Assembly (NCBI GenBank): GCA_900542065.1
Contig: UQLU01000001.1
Span: 180,276 to 244,275 of the forward strand
Origin: an uncultured Eggerthella sp.
Lineage (GTDB): Bacteria; Actinomycetota; Coriobacteriia; Coriobacteriales; Eggerthellaceae
Length of the DNA stretch: 64,000 nucleotides
Direction of reading: 5' to 3'
The stretch's first letter is position 1. The number at the start of each line of letters is the position of its first letter. Shown in pieces: positions 17,419 to 26,469 of this stretch. A model generated the notes under the pieces. The model did not search any database. It had not been told where the DNA came from and saw only the letters and a list, made by a program, of their open reading frames with translations. The translations under genes and the position numbers were made by a program.

Positions 17419-19293
17419 CTAAATCTCAAGTATGTTAATTACTACCAAAGGTCGTTGATTGGTACGCTCCCACAAAATCGAAAGAAGTGCGCTTCGTGCA
17501 GATTTACGAACAGCTTTAAGATCTTCCTGCTTTCCAAGTGCACGTTTCAAGGCATTTGAAACCGATCCTGTGACTGTGTCAATGAAGGTTGGTTCATCTC
17601 CACCTGGAATACCGTGCATTTCAATATGAACTGGAGTAAGTAATTCGTGAGTTTTCTTATTGATAGCGCATGCTATAACTGCGACACCTTGTGAACCTAG
17701 GTTAGTTCGTTCATTAAGAATAAACTCTGAAGTATCTCCAACACTTAAGCCATCAACAAGAATAATGCCGCTCGGTACAGGATTTCCAGGTTTAACGCCG
17801 CGTTGGGTCAATTCAAGAGATTCACCGTTTTCACAGATAAAAATATGATCTTTAGCAACTCCTGTTGCTTCAGCTAGACGAGCATGAGCACGTAAATGGG
17901 TTGCTTCACCATGAACAGGCATGAAATATTTTGGCTGAACAATGGAAAGAACCAACTTCAATTCTTCAGCAGATGCGTGACCTGAAACATGAACCCGTGC
18001 ACGAGATTTGTCGTAAACATCAGCTCCAATTTTTGCCAGATCATTAATGACTTTAGTTACCGCTTTTTCATTTCCAGGAACAGGACTTGCAGAAATGATT
18101 ACGGTATCCCCTTCTTCGATGGAGATAGTTTTATGGTTACCATTCGCAATACGCGCAAGAGCACTTAAAGGCTCACCTTGAGAACCAGTGCACATTACGA
18201 CATAAGAATTTGAAGGACAACCCTTTAAATCATAGGCATCAATAAGATCTTTATCGGCTATATTGAGATATCCCAACCTGCGTGCGATATCGGTATTTTG
18301 AACCATCGAGCGTCCTGTGACGGCAACCTTACGACCATTTCGCACAGCGGCATCACAAATCTGTTGCATACGATGGATATGAGATGCAAACGAAGCAACA
18401 ATAACGCTGCCGGATGCTTGCGAAATAATAGAATCGAGCGCTTTTCCAACTTCCGCTTCTGAAGGAGTAAATGTCGGGTTTAAAGCGTTAGTCGAGTCGG
18501 ACATCATAAGATCAACACCGATTTTGCTAAAACGAGCGAGCGCACCAAAATCGGTATGAACACCATCAATAGGCGTTTGATCAAGTTTGTAGTCTCCCGT
18601 ATGCAAAACATTTCCTGCAGGTGATGTGAAAAATACCCCAACTGCATCAGGAATAGAGTGATTTACTGAGAAAAATTCTGCCGTAATTGAACCGAGTTTT
18701 ATTGACTGACCAGGTTTAATTTCGCACAGCTTTGCATTCTTAATTTTATGCTCAGCTAGTTTGCCCTCAATAAGACCGAGCGTTAATTTTGTAGCATAGA
18801 TAGGTACTTTTCGATCCAGATCCTTTAATAGATAAGGCAAAGCACCGGTATGATCTTCGTGACCGTGTGTGATGATAATGCCCTTGAGTTTTTCTGCATT
18901 TTCTAGCACATAGGAATAATCCGGCAAAATAAGATCGATACCTGGATGATTATCATCAGGAAACATTAAGCCTGCGTCATCAAGGACCATGTCGTTACCG
19001 CATTCAAAGGCGGTCATATTTTTACCGATTGCATCTAAGCCGCCCAGTGGAATAATGCGCAGCTTAGCACGAGAATCCCTTCGTGCAGGATTGCCCGTTG
19101 CCCTCTTCCCACGAGCAGCGCTTTGGGCGCGGGTACGACGAGATTGAGCGTTTTTTGCTTTGCGTGCGTTATTTTGGTCGTCATATTTTGAGAGCTTAGG
19201 ACGAGAGCGCTCTAAATGTACATGTTTTACAACCTCTTTATTTCTACGAGGCTTGTTTTGAGAATTATTCCCTTCTTGGGATTGTTCTGCCAT
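17419..19293 (-). CDS. rnj: Ribonuclease J
   Basis: RNase J is a metallo-beta-lactamase/beta-CASP nuclease with 5'-3' exoribonuclease and endonuclease activity in mRNA and rRNA processing. The zinc motif HGHEDH is at 143-148, followed by HTGDYKLD, the beta-CASP segments and PVHGEATHLRAHA. The first ~75 residues are a disordered extension rich in Arg, Lys, Gln and Asn, absent from Bacillus RNase J but found in some actinobacterial homologues. The ATG at 19293 has AAAGGA upstream; a TTG 33 bases earlier is less likely. dapA lies upstream beyond a stem-loop. Confidence 0.96.
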   Translation of the reverse strand: MAEQSQEGNNSQNKPRRNKEVVKHVHLERSRPKLSKYDDQNNARKAKNAQSRRTRAQSAARGKRATGNPARRDSRAKLRIIPLGGLDAIGKNMTAFECGNDMVLDDAGLMFPDDNHPGIDLILPDYSYVLENAEKLKGIIITHGHEDHTGALPYLLKDLDRKVPIYATKLTLGLIEGKLAEHKIKNAKLCEIKPGQSIKLGSITAEFFSVNHSIPDAVGVFFTSPAGNVLHTGDYKLDQTPIDGVHTDFGALARFSKIGVDLMMSDSTNALNPTFTPSEAEVGKALDSIISQASGSVIVASFASHIHRMQQICDAAVRNGRKVAVTGRSMVQNTDIARRLGYLNIADKDLIDAYDLKGCPSNSYVVMCTGSQGEPLSALARIANGNHKTISIEEGDTVIISASPVPGNEKAVTKVINDLAKIGADVYDKSRARVHVSGHASAEELKLVLSIVQPKYFMPVHGEATHLRAHARLAEATGVAKDHIFICENGESLELTQRGVKPGNPVPSGIILVDGLSVGDTSEFILNERTNLGSQGVAVIACAINKKTHELLTPVHIEMHGIPGGDEPTFIDTVTGSVSNALKRALGKQEDLKAVRKSARSALLSILWERTNQRPLVVINILEI

Positions 19294-19328
19294 ATAAATC
19301 CTTTTATCTTCATTCCTATACGTCAAAC

Positions 19329-19357
19329 ACCCTTCGCATTCCTAGAATGCGAAGGGT
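19329..19357 (-). terminator. Probable terminator between dapA and rnj
   Basis: A 12-bp perfect stem (ACCCTTCGCATT on the plus strand and its complement) with a 5-base loop lies just downstream of dapA. The U-tract is poor (GTGTTTG on the minus strand), so termination may be partial. Confidence 0.55.
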
Positions 19358-19415
19358 TCAGATCAAATCGTATAGACGAACGTATGATGTTGGCTAGCTA
19401 AGCAAGTAAGACAGC

Positions 19416-20315
19416 TTATAAAACGCCTACTTCTTTCATTACTTGAGCTAAATGAGCTGATTGCTCTGGGGTTGCATCTACCAAAGGTAAACGTACGCCA
19501 CCAACAGGGAATCCAATTAAGTTAAGGGCTTCTTTAACCATGATTGGATTAGCGGTTACAAACAGTTCGTCCATCAAAGGCAAAAATGCATCGTGAGCTT
19601 CTTTTGCCTTTTCAAAATTGCCAGCTGCACATAAATCGGTGATTTCCTTCATACGTGCAGGAGCAACATTACCAGCAGTAGAGATAACCCCTGCTGCTCC
19701 TAACTTCATTAAATCATAGGTAAGAGAATCGTCGCCAGAATATACATCAAAACCATCAGGAGCATCTTTGATGATTGCAGCAACTTGTTCCAAATTACCC
19801 GAAGCTTCTTTAATAGCAACAATGTTTTCAACATCATGCGCTAAACGAAGTGTAGTTTCAGCCGTCATGTTGATAACACAACGACCAGGAATATTATAGA
19901 GAATGCAAGGAAGATCAACGGATTCGGCGATGGTTTTAAAGTGCTGGTAGAGACCTTCTTGCGGAGGTTTATTGTAATAAGGAACAACCAGCATAAAAGC
20001 ATCTACGCCAAGCTTTTGCACGTCTTGCGCAAAGTCAACCGTATCTGCCGTGCAGTTATCACCAACATTGGCGATAATGGGCACTTCCCCACCAACTTCA
20101 GAAACTACTGCTTCAAAGAGCTTCATCTTTTGTGGGTAGAAAACCGTAGGGCTTTCACCGGTTGTACCGTTAATTACTAAGGCATCACTACCACCATCAA
20201 CCAAACGACGAGCTAAAGCACGAGCCTGCTTCAAATCAAGTTCACGATTTTCATCGAATGGGGTTACCATTGCGGGAATCATGCGACCAAAGCGGGGCTC
20301 AGCTACCGTGTTCAT
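19416..20315 (-). CDS. dapA: 4-hydroxy-tetrahydrodipicolinate synthase
   Basis: DapA condenses pyruvate with aspartate semialdehyde, the first committed step toward diaminopimelate and lysine. The pyruvate-binding motif NGTTGESPT is near 45, the catalytic tyrosine is in ILYNIPGR and the Schiff-base lysine in VAIKEASG. The 299-residue length is normal. The ATG at 20315 has AAGGAG upstream. It follows dapB by 57 bp, so consecutive pathway enzymes are co-transcribed. Confidence 0.98.
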   Translation of the reverse strand: MNTVAEPRFGRMIPAMVTPFDENRELDLKQARALARRLVDGGSDALVINGTTGESPTVFYPQKMKLFEAVVSEVGGEVPIIANVGDNCTADTVDFAQDVQKLGVDAFMLVVPYYNKPPQEGLYQHFKTIAESVDLPCILYNIPGRCVINMTAETTLRLAHDVENIVAIKEASGNLEQVAAIIKDAPDGFDVYSGDDSLTYDLMKLGAAGVISTAGNVAPARMKEITDLCAAGNFEKAKEAHDAFLPLMDELFVTANPIMVKEALNLIGFPVGGVRLPLVDATPEQSAHLAQVMKEVGVL

Positions 20316-20372
20316 GTCTTCTCCTTAGTATTCGAATTAAAACTGCGCTTTATTATGGCACGTAAATGAAGA

Positions 20373-21137
20373 CTATGCCATGAAGTTCTCTAATCCAATC
20401 ACTAGACCGTCGCATTTTTCAACTGAACGGATTCCAAGCAAAACACCTGGCATATAGGATTCGCGATCCCATGAGTCATGACGAATGGTAAGGGTTTGCC
20501 CCATTGAACCAAATATTACTTCTTGACTTGCAACATAGCCCATTGATCTTACTGAGTGAACGGGAACTCCTTCAATAAGCGCACCTCGAGCTCCTTGAGC
20601 GCCTTCGATTTCAGTCTCACTACCTGGTGCACTGCTTTCGAAATCGCGTGATTGTGCAATAATCTGAGCGGTACGCACTGCTGTTCCACTGGGAGCGTCT
20701 TTTTTGTTGCAATGATGGAATTCCATAACTTCTGCTTCAGGAAAATATGGAGCAGCTGCTTTAGCAAATTGCATCATAAGCACCGCACCTGTCGTGAAGT
20801 TTGGCGCATAAAACAGTGCGGTTCCTGGCTTTGCGCTGTCAGCTAACGATTGAAGCGTTTCATCATTGAGTCCGGTTGTACCAACAACGCAATCAATTCC
20901 AGCAGGAAGAGCAATTGATAGCGTTTGTGCAATAACGTTTGGCTGAGTAAAGTCTACGAGTACATCAAATGTTTCATGGTCAAGCGCTTCTTGAATATCG
21001 GAATATACAGGATAAGAAACTTCACTTGCATAAGGATCAATACCACAAACTAGGGTTAAGTCTTCTGCATTTTGAACAGCGTTTACTACGCTTGAACCCA
21101 TGCGACCACAACAACCAGCGACAGCAACTTTAATCAT
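20373..21137 (-). CDS. dapB: 4-hydroxy-tetrahydrodipicolinate reductase
   Basis: DapB reduces the DapA product with NAD(P)H to tetrahydrodipicolinate. The Rossmann motif is GCCGRMG and the signature FHHCNKKDAPSGTA carries the catalytic His and Lys. Length is 254 residues. The ATG at 21137 has GAGGAAGG upstream. It lies between the M16 peptidase and dapA. Confidence 0.98.
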   Translation of the reverse strand: MIKVAVAGCCGRMGSSVVNAVQNAEDLTLVCGIDPYASEVSYPVYSDIQEALDHETFDVLVDFTQPNVIAQTLSIALPAGIDCVVGTTGLNDETLQSLADSAKPGTALFYAPNFTTGAVLMMQFAKAAAPYFPEAEVMEFHHCNKKDAPSGTAVRTAQIIAQSRDFESSAPGSETEIEGAQGARGALIEGVPVHSVRSMGYVASQEVIFGSMGQTLTIRHDSWDRESYMPGVLLGIRSVEKCDGLVIGLENFMA

Positions 21138-21194
21138 TAGATTTCCTTCCTCTAGTGAAGTCTTTTGTTGAATAAGGTATCGCCTACCTCTACG

Positions 21195-22457
21195 TTATTT
21201 ATTATGAGAGAGCAGTGACTCAATTTCTTGCTGATCACTCGATGAAACAACGGCAATACCAGGACTGCAGGTTAAAAATTCCTGAGCTACGCGAAGAACC
21301 TGATCTGCGGTAACTCCGCGATACGATTCTACTTGTTGTTCAGGCGATATTTGTTCAAGACCCAAAACTTCTCGTTTACCTAAACGTCCCATGTGGGAAT
21401 TGGTAGTTTCTAGACCCAACAACAGTTGACCACAAATGAAATCAATAGTGCGTTCTAATTCGTCTTGAGGCACTAAGGTAGTGGTGAGCCCTTCAATTTC
21501 TTGTTGAATGACCTGAACAACTTCACCAATATTAGTCAAGCGTGTTCCTGCATATACACACCATTGGCCCGCACCTTGATACGTGGCTTGCGTTGCGTAT
21601 ATCGAATAAGCTAAACCTCGTTTTTCTCGAACTTCTTGAAAAAGACGTGACGACATTGATCCACCAAGAAGCGTTGTGAGCACGGATCCTGCATATCGTC
21701 TTTCATCTCCTACACCATACCAAGGAAAACCATAAATAAGATGTGCCTGCTCGGTATCTCGCTGAGCACAATACAAACCGGGTCTAAATTGTGGTACTTC
21801 AAGAATACGTTTTGCTCTGCAACCTGGTTTTATACTTGCAAATAAAGATTGAGCAAGGTTAACAAGATGGTCGTGATCTAAATTACCCGCTGCTGCAAGG
21901 ACTAAATTTCCAGCATGATAATGTTCGTTATGGAAATCACAGCAATCATCATGAGTATAAGAACCTACTCGCTCTCGAGTACCCAATACAGGTAAACCTA
22001 GAGAATGCGCAGAAAACGTCGACGAATTATACAGTTCAAATACATAATCATCAGGGGTATCTTCGCTACGCGCAATTTCTTCTATTACCACTTCACGTTC
22101 TGTATTGATGGCATCTTGCTTGAATTGCGAATCAATTACCACCTCAGCTAAAACGGAAAGAGCATCTTCGAGTTTGTCATCAACAAAGCGAGCATAGTAG
22201 CACGTATATTCTTTTGAGGTGAAAGCGTTAAATTCTGCACCTAATTTATCGAAATGCATAGAAATTTCTAAAGGTCCTTTTGTGGAGGTTCCCTTAAACA
22301 TCATGTGTTCCATGAAATGAGTAAGTCCAGCTTGATCAGGTCTTTCATCTCGAGAACCAACATTAAACCACAAACCTAAAGAAATCGATCGAACCTGTGG
22401 CATAGCATATGAAACGATAGTTAAACCATTGCTTAGTGTTGTTTTGGAAACACTCAT
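21195..22457 (-). CDS. M16 family zinc metallopeptidase
   Basis: The protein (420 residues) is an insulinase/processing-peptidase type enzyme. The inverted zinc motif HFMEH is near residue 47 with the third ligand in TEREVVIEEI about 75 residues later, so it is the active rather than the pseudo subunit. Bacterial members of this size work as dimers on peptides. It sits between the TSCPD gene and dapB, like the pnp-linked mlpA/ymxG-type peptidases of Gram-positive bacteria. The substrate is unknown. Confidence 0.93.
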   Translation of the reverse strand: MSVSKTTLSNGLTIVSYAMPQVRSISLGLWFNVGSRDERPDQAGLTHFMEHMMFKGTSTKGPLEISMHFDKLGAEFNAFTSKEYTCYYARFVDDKLEDALSVLAEVVIDSQFKQDAINTEREVVIEEIARSEDTPDDYVFELYNSSTFSAHSLGLPVLGTRERVGSYTHDDCCDFHNEHYHAGNLVLAAAGNLDHDHLVNLAQSLFASIKPGCRAKRILEVPQFRPGLYCAQRDTEQAHLIYGFPWYGVGDERRYAGSVLTTLLGGSMSSRLFQEVREKRGLAYSIYATQATYQGAGQWCVYAGTRLTNIGEVVQVIQQEIEGLTTTLVPQDELERTIDFICGQLLLGLETTNSHMGRLGKREVLGLEQISPEQQVESYRGVTADQVLRVAQEFLTCSPGIAVVSSSDQQEIESLLSHNK

Positions 22458-22514
22458 TCCATGCCTTTCAAAATAATACGTAATCTAACCTGTCCTAAAA
22501 GTGTTTAATAACTT

Positions 22515-22766
22515 CTATTGTTGATCGAGATAGGATTCCAACGCGCGAGCAAGTTGGTCAGGGCAGCTTGTTGGACGAGGACCACAGGTAATTCCCTTCA
22601 GGCGATTGATAACTTCTTCAACTGATTGACCTTCCACTAAGGCAGAAATTCCTTTTTGATTACCGTTACAGCCACCCATAAATACAACGTTTTTGATCTT
22701 TCCATCAACAACATCAAAAGAAATTTTACGTGAACAAGTACCTTGTGTGGTATATGCGAAAGCCAT
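22515..22766 (-). CDS. Small TSCPD-domain protein
   Basis: The 83-residue protein matches the small TSCPD family (TIGR03905 type), named for the motif seen here as TSCPD near the C-terminus. Four cysteines (CSRK, GGCNG, CGPRPTSC) suggest metal binding. The same domain ends class II ribonucleotide reductases, but the role of stand-alone copies is unknown. The ATG at 22766 has AAAGGA 8 bases upstream; the frame extends to 22781 without a better start. Confidence 0.88.
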   Translation of the reverse strand: MAFAYTTQGTCSRKISFDVVDGKIKNVVFMGGCNGNQKGISALVEGQSVEEVINRLKGITCGPRPTSCPDQLARALESYLDQQ

Positions 22767-22793
22767 TGATAATCCTTTCAAATCTTAATAGTA

Positions 22794-22827
22794 AAACCCT
22801 CTGCTCCCAGCCAGGAACAGAGGGTTT
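22794..22827 (-). terminator. Terminator after pnp
   Basis: AAACCCTCTG and CAGAGGGTTT form a 10-bp stem around a 14-base loop, followed on the minus strand by TTTTACTATT. It separates pnp from the TSCPD gene; readthrough could feed the downstream genes, which lack another obvious promoter. Confidence 0.75.
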
Positions 22828-22874
22828 CTGTACACGAGAACGTTATAGAAGACAGTATAACGGTACTATCGTAA

Positions 22875-25055
22875 TTAGTTATCGTTGTGTCGGCGACGTG
22901 GTTTACGTCCGTTGTTAGAGTTGTGGTGGTTATGATTGCCGCCATCATGATGGTGCTTAGCAGATCCTGCTACATCGGGCTTGTCAACACGGTCAAGGTT
23001 AATCTTGCCGTTATTATCTACCTCGATAACTTCAACTTTAACAATGTCGCCAATAGAAAGTACATCTTCAACCTTGCCAACACGACCATTAGCCATGCGA
23101 GAGATATGAAGAAGACCATCTTTACCAGGAGTGAGGCGAATAAAAGCACCGAAATCTTTAATGCCAACTACTTCACCGTCGTAGATTTCTCCAACTTCAG
23201 GAACTTTTACAATTCCTAAGATTGCTGCCTTAGCCGCAGCACCTGAAGCTGCTTCAACGGATGCGATACGTACTGTACCATCTTCTTCAATTTCGATGGT
23301 TGCACCAGTTTCATCCTGAAGGCCGCGAATAACCTTACCGCCCGAACCGATAACGTCACGAATTTTATCTACAGGGATATGGATGGTTTCGATGTGCGGT
23401 GCATAAGGGCTGATTTCTTCACGAGGAGCGGCAATTGCTTCAAGCATATTCTTCATAATGAAGGCACGACCCTCTTTTGCTTGAGCAAGTGCTCGAGCCA
23501 AAATATCAACTGAGAGACCCTTTGCTTTGTTGTCCATCTGAAGTGCCGTAATACCATGTTCGGTACCGCAAACCTTAAAGTCCATATCGCCCAGGAAGTC
23601 TTCAAGACCTTGAATATCAGAAAGAATGACGATGTCGTCGCCTTCCTTGATAAGGCCCATAGCGATACCAGCTACAGGTGCTTTAATAGGCACACCAGCA
23701 TCCATCAAAGCAAGCGTAGAGCCGCAGGTGGAAGCCATAGAAGATGAGCCATTAGATTCGAGGATTTCAGAAACAACGCGAATTGCGTAAGGGAATTCCT
23801 CTTCGTTAGGCAAAACAGGAATCAAAGCACGTTCAGCTAAAGCACCATGACCAATTTCACGACGCTTAGGAGCACCCATACGTCCTACTTCACCTGTGCA
23901 ATAAGGTGGGAAGTTGTACTGGTGCATGTAGCGCTTGCCTTCTATAGGATCGATAGAGTCAAGACGCTGCCATTCACTGAGCATACCTAAGGTGCATACC
24001 GAAAGCGCCTGAGTTTGACCACGTTGGAATAAGCCAGAGCCATGTACGCGTGGAAGATATCCAGCCTTGATATACAGAGGACGAATTTCTGTGCTGGTAC
24101 GACCATCAGCACGTTCGCCCGTTTCGATTACCATTGCACGCATTGCATGCTTTTCCAAAGCCTTAAGAGCAGCGGCAATATCGCTCGCCCATGCTTCCTG
24201 TTCTTCTTCAGTAAAATCTGATTCTTTAATAGAAGCCTTAAGTTCTTCTACTTTACCAATTCGAGCCTGCTTATCAGCGTCTTTCAATGCTGCAGACATT
24301 TCATCGAAATGCTTATCTACGCGTTCTGCAATCGAAGGATCGGCTACATGAATAGGCCATTCTTTTGGCTGAGGATTTACCTTGTTTAAGAAAGCAGTTT
24401 GCTTTTCACAAAAAGCAGCAATAGCTTCCTGACCAAAGGTCATAGCAGCAAGCATGTCCTCTTCGGTAATTTCTTCAGCGCCAGCTTCAACCATTGAAAT
24501 ATAGTCAGCAGTACCAGCAATCGTTAATTCAAGATCGGAATTTTCCTGCTCTTGATAGGTTGGATTTACGATAAATTCACGTGTGTCCTTATCGCGACCA
24601 ATGCGTACGCATGCAGCAGGACCATCGAAAGGTGCACTTGCGCACATAAGTGCTGCACTTGCGCCCATAACGCTCATGCAATCAGGTGGATTTTCACCAT
24701 CTACAACAAATGTTGTTGCAACGATGTGTACCTCTTGCTTAAAACCATCTACAAAACCTGGACGGATAGGACGGTCAATCATGCGAGCTGTCAGAGTTGC
24801 CTTATCAGTTGGCTTAGCTTCACGCTTTAGGTAGCCACCAGGAATACGACCTACGGCATACATCTTTTCCATGAAGTCGACAGTCAGTGGGAAAAAGTCG
24901 TAATCTTTTTCCTGTTCAGAGATAACCGCAGTAACCAATACCGTAGTATCGCCTTGGGTTACCTTTACTGCTCCGCTTGCCTGTTTGGCAAGTTCACCCG
25001 TTGAAAGCGTGTACTGCTTTCCATAGAGCTCGAATGATTCTGTAATTTGTTCCAT
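22875..25055 (-). CDS. pnp: Polynucleotide phosphorylase
   Basis: PNPase degrades RNA 3' to 5' phosphorolytically and can add tails. The 726-residue protein has two RNase PH domains (the second with STCGSTLALMDAGVPI), a KH domain (IRDVIGSGGKVIRGLQ, ~560) and an S1 domain (GEVVGIKDFGAFIRL, ~625), then a His/Asn-rich tail of ~25 residues that includes HHHDGGNHNHHNSNN. The tail is unusual and could bind metal. It follows rpsO, the classic rpsO-pnp order, but with a terminator and a structured ~140-base leader between them. Confidence 0.98.
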   Translation of the reverse strand: MEQITESFELYGKQYTLSTGELAKQASGAVKVTQGDTTVLVTAVISEQEKDYDFFPLTVDFMEKMYAVGRIPGGYLKREAKPTDKATLTARMIDRPIRPGFVDGFKQEVHIVATTFVVDGENPPDCMSVMGASAALMCASAPFDGPAACVRIGRDKDTREFIVNPTYQEQENSDLELTIAGTADYISMVEAGAEEITEEDMLAAMTFGQEAIAAFCEKQTAFLNKVNPQPKEWPIHVADPSIAERVDKHFDEMSAALKDADKQARIGKVEELKASIKESDFTEEEQEAWASDIAAALKALEKHAMRAMVIETGERADGRTSTEIRPLYIKAGYLPRVHGSGLFQRGQTQALSVCTLGMLSEWQRLDSIDPIEGKRYMHQYNFPPYCTGEVGRMGAPKRREIGHGALAERALIPVLPNEEEFPYAIRVVSEILESNGSSSMASTCGSTLALMDAGVPIKAPVAGIAMGLIKEGDDIVILSDIQGLEDFLGDMDFKVCGTEHGITALQMDNKAKGLSVDILARALAQAKEGRAFIMKNMLEAIAAPREEISPYAPHIETIHIPVDKIRDVIGSGGKVIRGLQDETGATIEIEEDGTVRIASVEAASGAAAKAAILGIVKVPEVGEIYDGEVVGIKDFGAFIRLTPGKDGLLHISRMANGRVGKVEDVLSIGDIVKVEVIEVDNNGKINLDRVDKPDVAGSAKHHHDGGNHNHHNSNNGRKPRRRHNDN

Positions 25056-25078
25056 AAAACTATTCTTTCCTCTTCCCT

Positions 25079-25149
25079 TGCGCCCTATTGCGCAAAGCCT
25101 CTTTGCATCAACCTTTTTGACGCGCGAGCAACATATTTCCCTAATATGT
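25079..25149 (-). promoter_or_regulatory. Structured leader of pnp
   Basis: Between the rpsO terminator and pnp three short inverted repeats occur in a row: ACATATT/AATATGT (25131-25149), GCAAAG/CTTTGC (25092-25106) and TTGCGC/GCGCAA near 25079-25095. The last two overlap, so they are alternatives. In E. coli, pnp is autoregulated through a leader stem; whether these act similarly is inference. Confidence 0.4.
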
Positions 25150-25163
25150 CGACCGCTTTATAT

Positions 25164-25187
25164 GCAAAAGCCCGCGAATTGCGGGCT
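25164..25187 (-). terminator. Terminator after rpsO
   Basis: AGCCCGC and GCGGGCT pair around a 5-base loop, followed on the minus strand by TTTTGC. It starts within 10 bp of the rpsO stop. The short U-run may allow readthrough into pnp. Confidence 0.8.
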
Positions 25188-25196
25188 ACATGCGTA

Positions 25197-25484
25197 CTAG
25201 ATATTGTCGCGAATACCAAGCTTTTTGATAAGTTCACGATACTCAAGAATGTCGCGTTCTTTGATGTAAACCAAAAGACGACGACGCTTACCAACGAGCA
25301 TCAACAAACCACGACGAGTGTGATGATCCTTTGGATGAGTCTTCAAATGCTCGGTAAGGTTGCGAATACGCTCAGACAAAATTGCTACCTGAACCTCAGC
25401 GCTACCAGAGTCCTGTGCATTCTTGCCGAATTCAGCAATAAGTTCTGCGGTGCGCTCTTTGGAAATGCTATCTTTGTTAGCCAT
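25197..25484 (-). CDS. rpsO: 30S ribosomal protein S15
   Basis: S15 binds the central domain of 16S rRNA early in 30S assembly. The 95-residue product is slightly longer than the usual 89. The family core is clear (GSAEVQVAILSERIRNLTEHLK, HHTRRGLLMLVGKRRRLLVY). The ATG at 25484 has GAAAGGTGG upstream. It has its own promoter about 100 bp upstream and a terminator right after it. Confidence 0.99.
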   Translation of the reverse strand: MANKDSISKERTAELIAEFGKNAQDSGSAEVQVAILSERIRNLTEHLKTHPKDHHTRRGLLMLVGKRRRLLVYIKERDILEYRELIKKLGIRDNI

Positions 25485-25563
25485 GTTCCACCTTTCATGA
25501 AGTGTTCGTTTATCGCTGAGCAAGTAAGCGGTGGTGCATACAAGCTAAGCAATAAGTCTTAAC

Positions 25564-25579
25564 GCTGCATTTTTGCAGC
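25564..25579 (-). promoter_or_regulatory. Stem-loop at the 5' end of the rpsO transcript
   Basis: GCTGCA and TGCAGC pair around a 4-base T/A loop almost at the predicted transcription start. Such a 5'-terminal hairpin could protect the message or be part of S15 autoregulation; the sequence alone does not decide. Confidence 0.45.
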
Positions 25580-25585
25580 CGATTC

Positions 25586-25614
25586 AGTATAGGGCTTTTT
25601 ACAGTTGCTCACAA
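25586..25614 (-). promoter_or_regulatory. rpsO promoter
   Basis: On the minus strand TTGTGA (25614-25609), a 17-base spacer and TATACT (25591-25586) form a strong sigma-70-type promoter about 100 bp upstream of rpsO. Confidence 0.75.
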
Positions 25615-25673
25615 GAACAAAATGCAGATAACTTCGCATAGCCACAGTTTCACCATTATTGTTTTAACAAGGC

Positions 25674-26462
25674 TTATTCTTGCATGCCATAAGAAAAGAT
25701 ATACGTTAATGATTTAAGCGTATAACCTATATGGGTTTTAACCCATGTTTGTATAAAGCGTAATAATTCAATTTGTATGTCTGGGCTAAGAGTGTAGCTT
25801 TCAATTTGTTCAAAAGTTGAATACATCAATATATGTGCCCATTGAAGAATGGCAGGATCAAGCCATTGTGTCTCATAGAGCGATGAGCACTGTGAGCAAA
25901 GTAAACCGCCCTCAATATAAGAAAATGCCACACACCGACCTAGCTGTTGCGCATGAGGTAATTCGTCTGTAGCGCCGCATCCAATGCAAGCCTGCAACTC
26001 TGGTTTAAAACCCGAAATACTAACGGCTTTCAACAGTTGGGCCGCGCAAATGGTAAGAAAAGCCGATGGATTATTCCTCTTGGAACAAAGAGTACTCAAT
26101 GCTTTGGTGGTAAGAGAATACAATTTGGGATTATCAAGCGAATCAAGGGTTACTCGCTCTAGTAATTCGACCATCGGGCTTGCAGCTTCAGTAAGTCTCA
26201 AATCAAGACGAAGTGCGGCATTACCTTCGACAAGACGCGCTTCTTTGATAATGTCGAGCGATTTGCCTTTTACGACAAGCAAATCGCAGAGAGAAAATAA
26301 TTCCACGCGCGAAGACAGTGATGAGGAAGGTTTGCGAGCACCTTTTGCTACGGCTCGTATTTGCGAACCATTTTCAGCAAGAATGGTGCAGATAACATCA
26401 CTTTCACCAAGCTTCGTTCGTTTTAAGATTAAACCTCGTATGCGGTAAGTCGGAGAACCCAT
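25674..26462 (-). CDS. recO: DNA repair protein RecO
   Basis: RecO anneals strands and helps load RecA in the RecFOR pathway. The 262-residue protein has an N-terminal OB fold (RIRGLILKRTKLGESDVICTIL) and a helical C-terminal half with a probable zinc site made by CIGCG and CSQC. The ATG at 26462 lies 7 bp after era ends; the ribosome binding site is weak. It is the last gene of the hrcA-to-recO run, and era-recO adjacency is common. Confidence 0.95.
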   Translation of the reverse strand: MGSPTYRIRGLILKRTKLGESDVICTILAENGSQIRAVAKGARKPSSSLSSRVELFSLCDLLVVKGKSLDIIKEARLVEGNAALRLDLRLTEAASPMVELLERVTLDSLDNPKLYSLTTKALSTLCSKRNNPSAFLTICAAQLLKAVSISGFKPELQACIGCGATDELPHAQQLGRCVAFSYIEGGLLCSQCSSLYETQWLDPAILQWAHILMYSTFEQIESYTLSPDIQIELLRFIQTWVKTHIGYTLKSLTYIFSYGMQE

Positions 26463-26469
26463 AGGGTAA

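Noticed and set aside
24552..24834. Open frames antisense to pnp
   Set aside because: Composition is that of a frame opposite a conserved gene; there is no ribosome binding site and no recognisable product.
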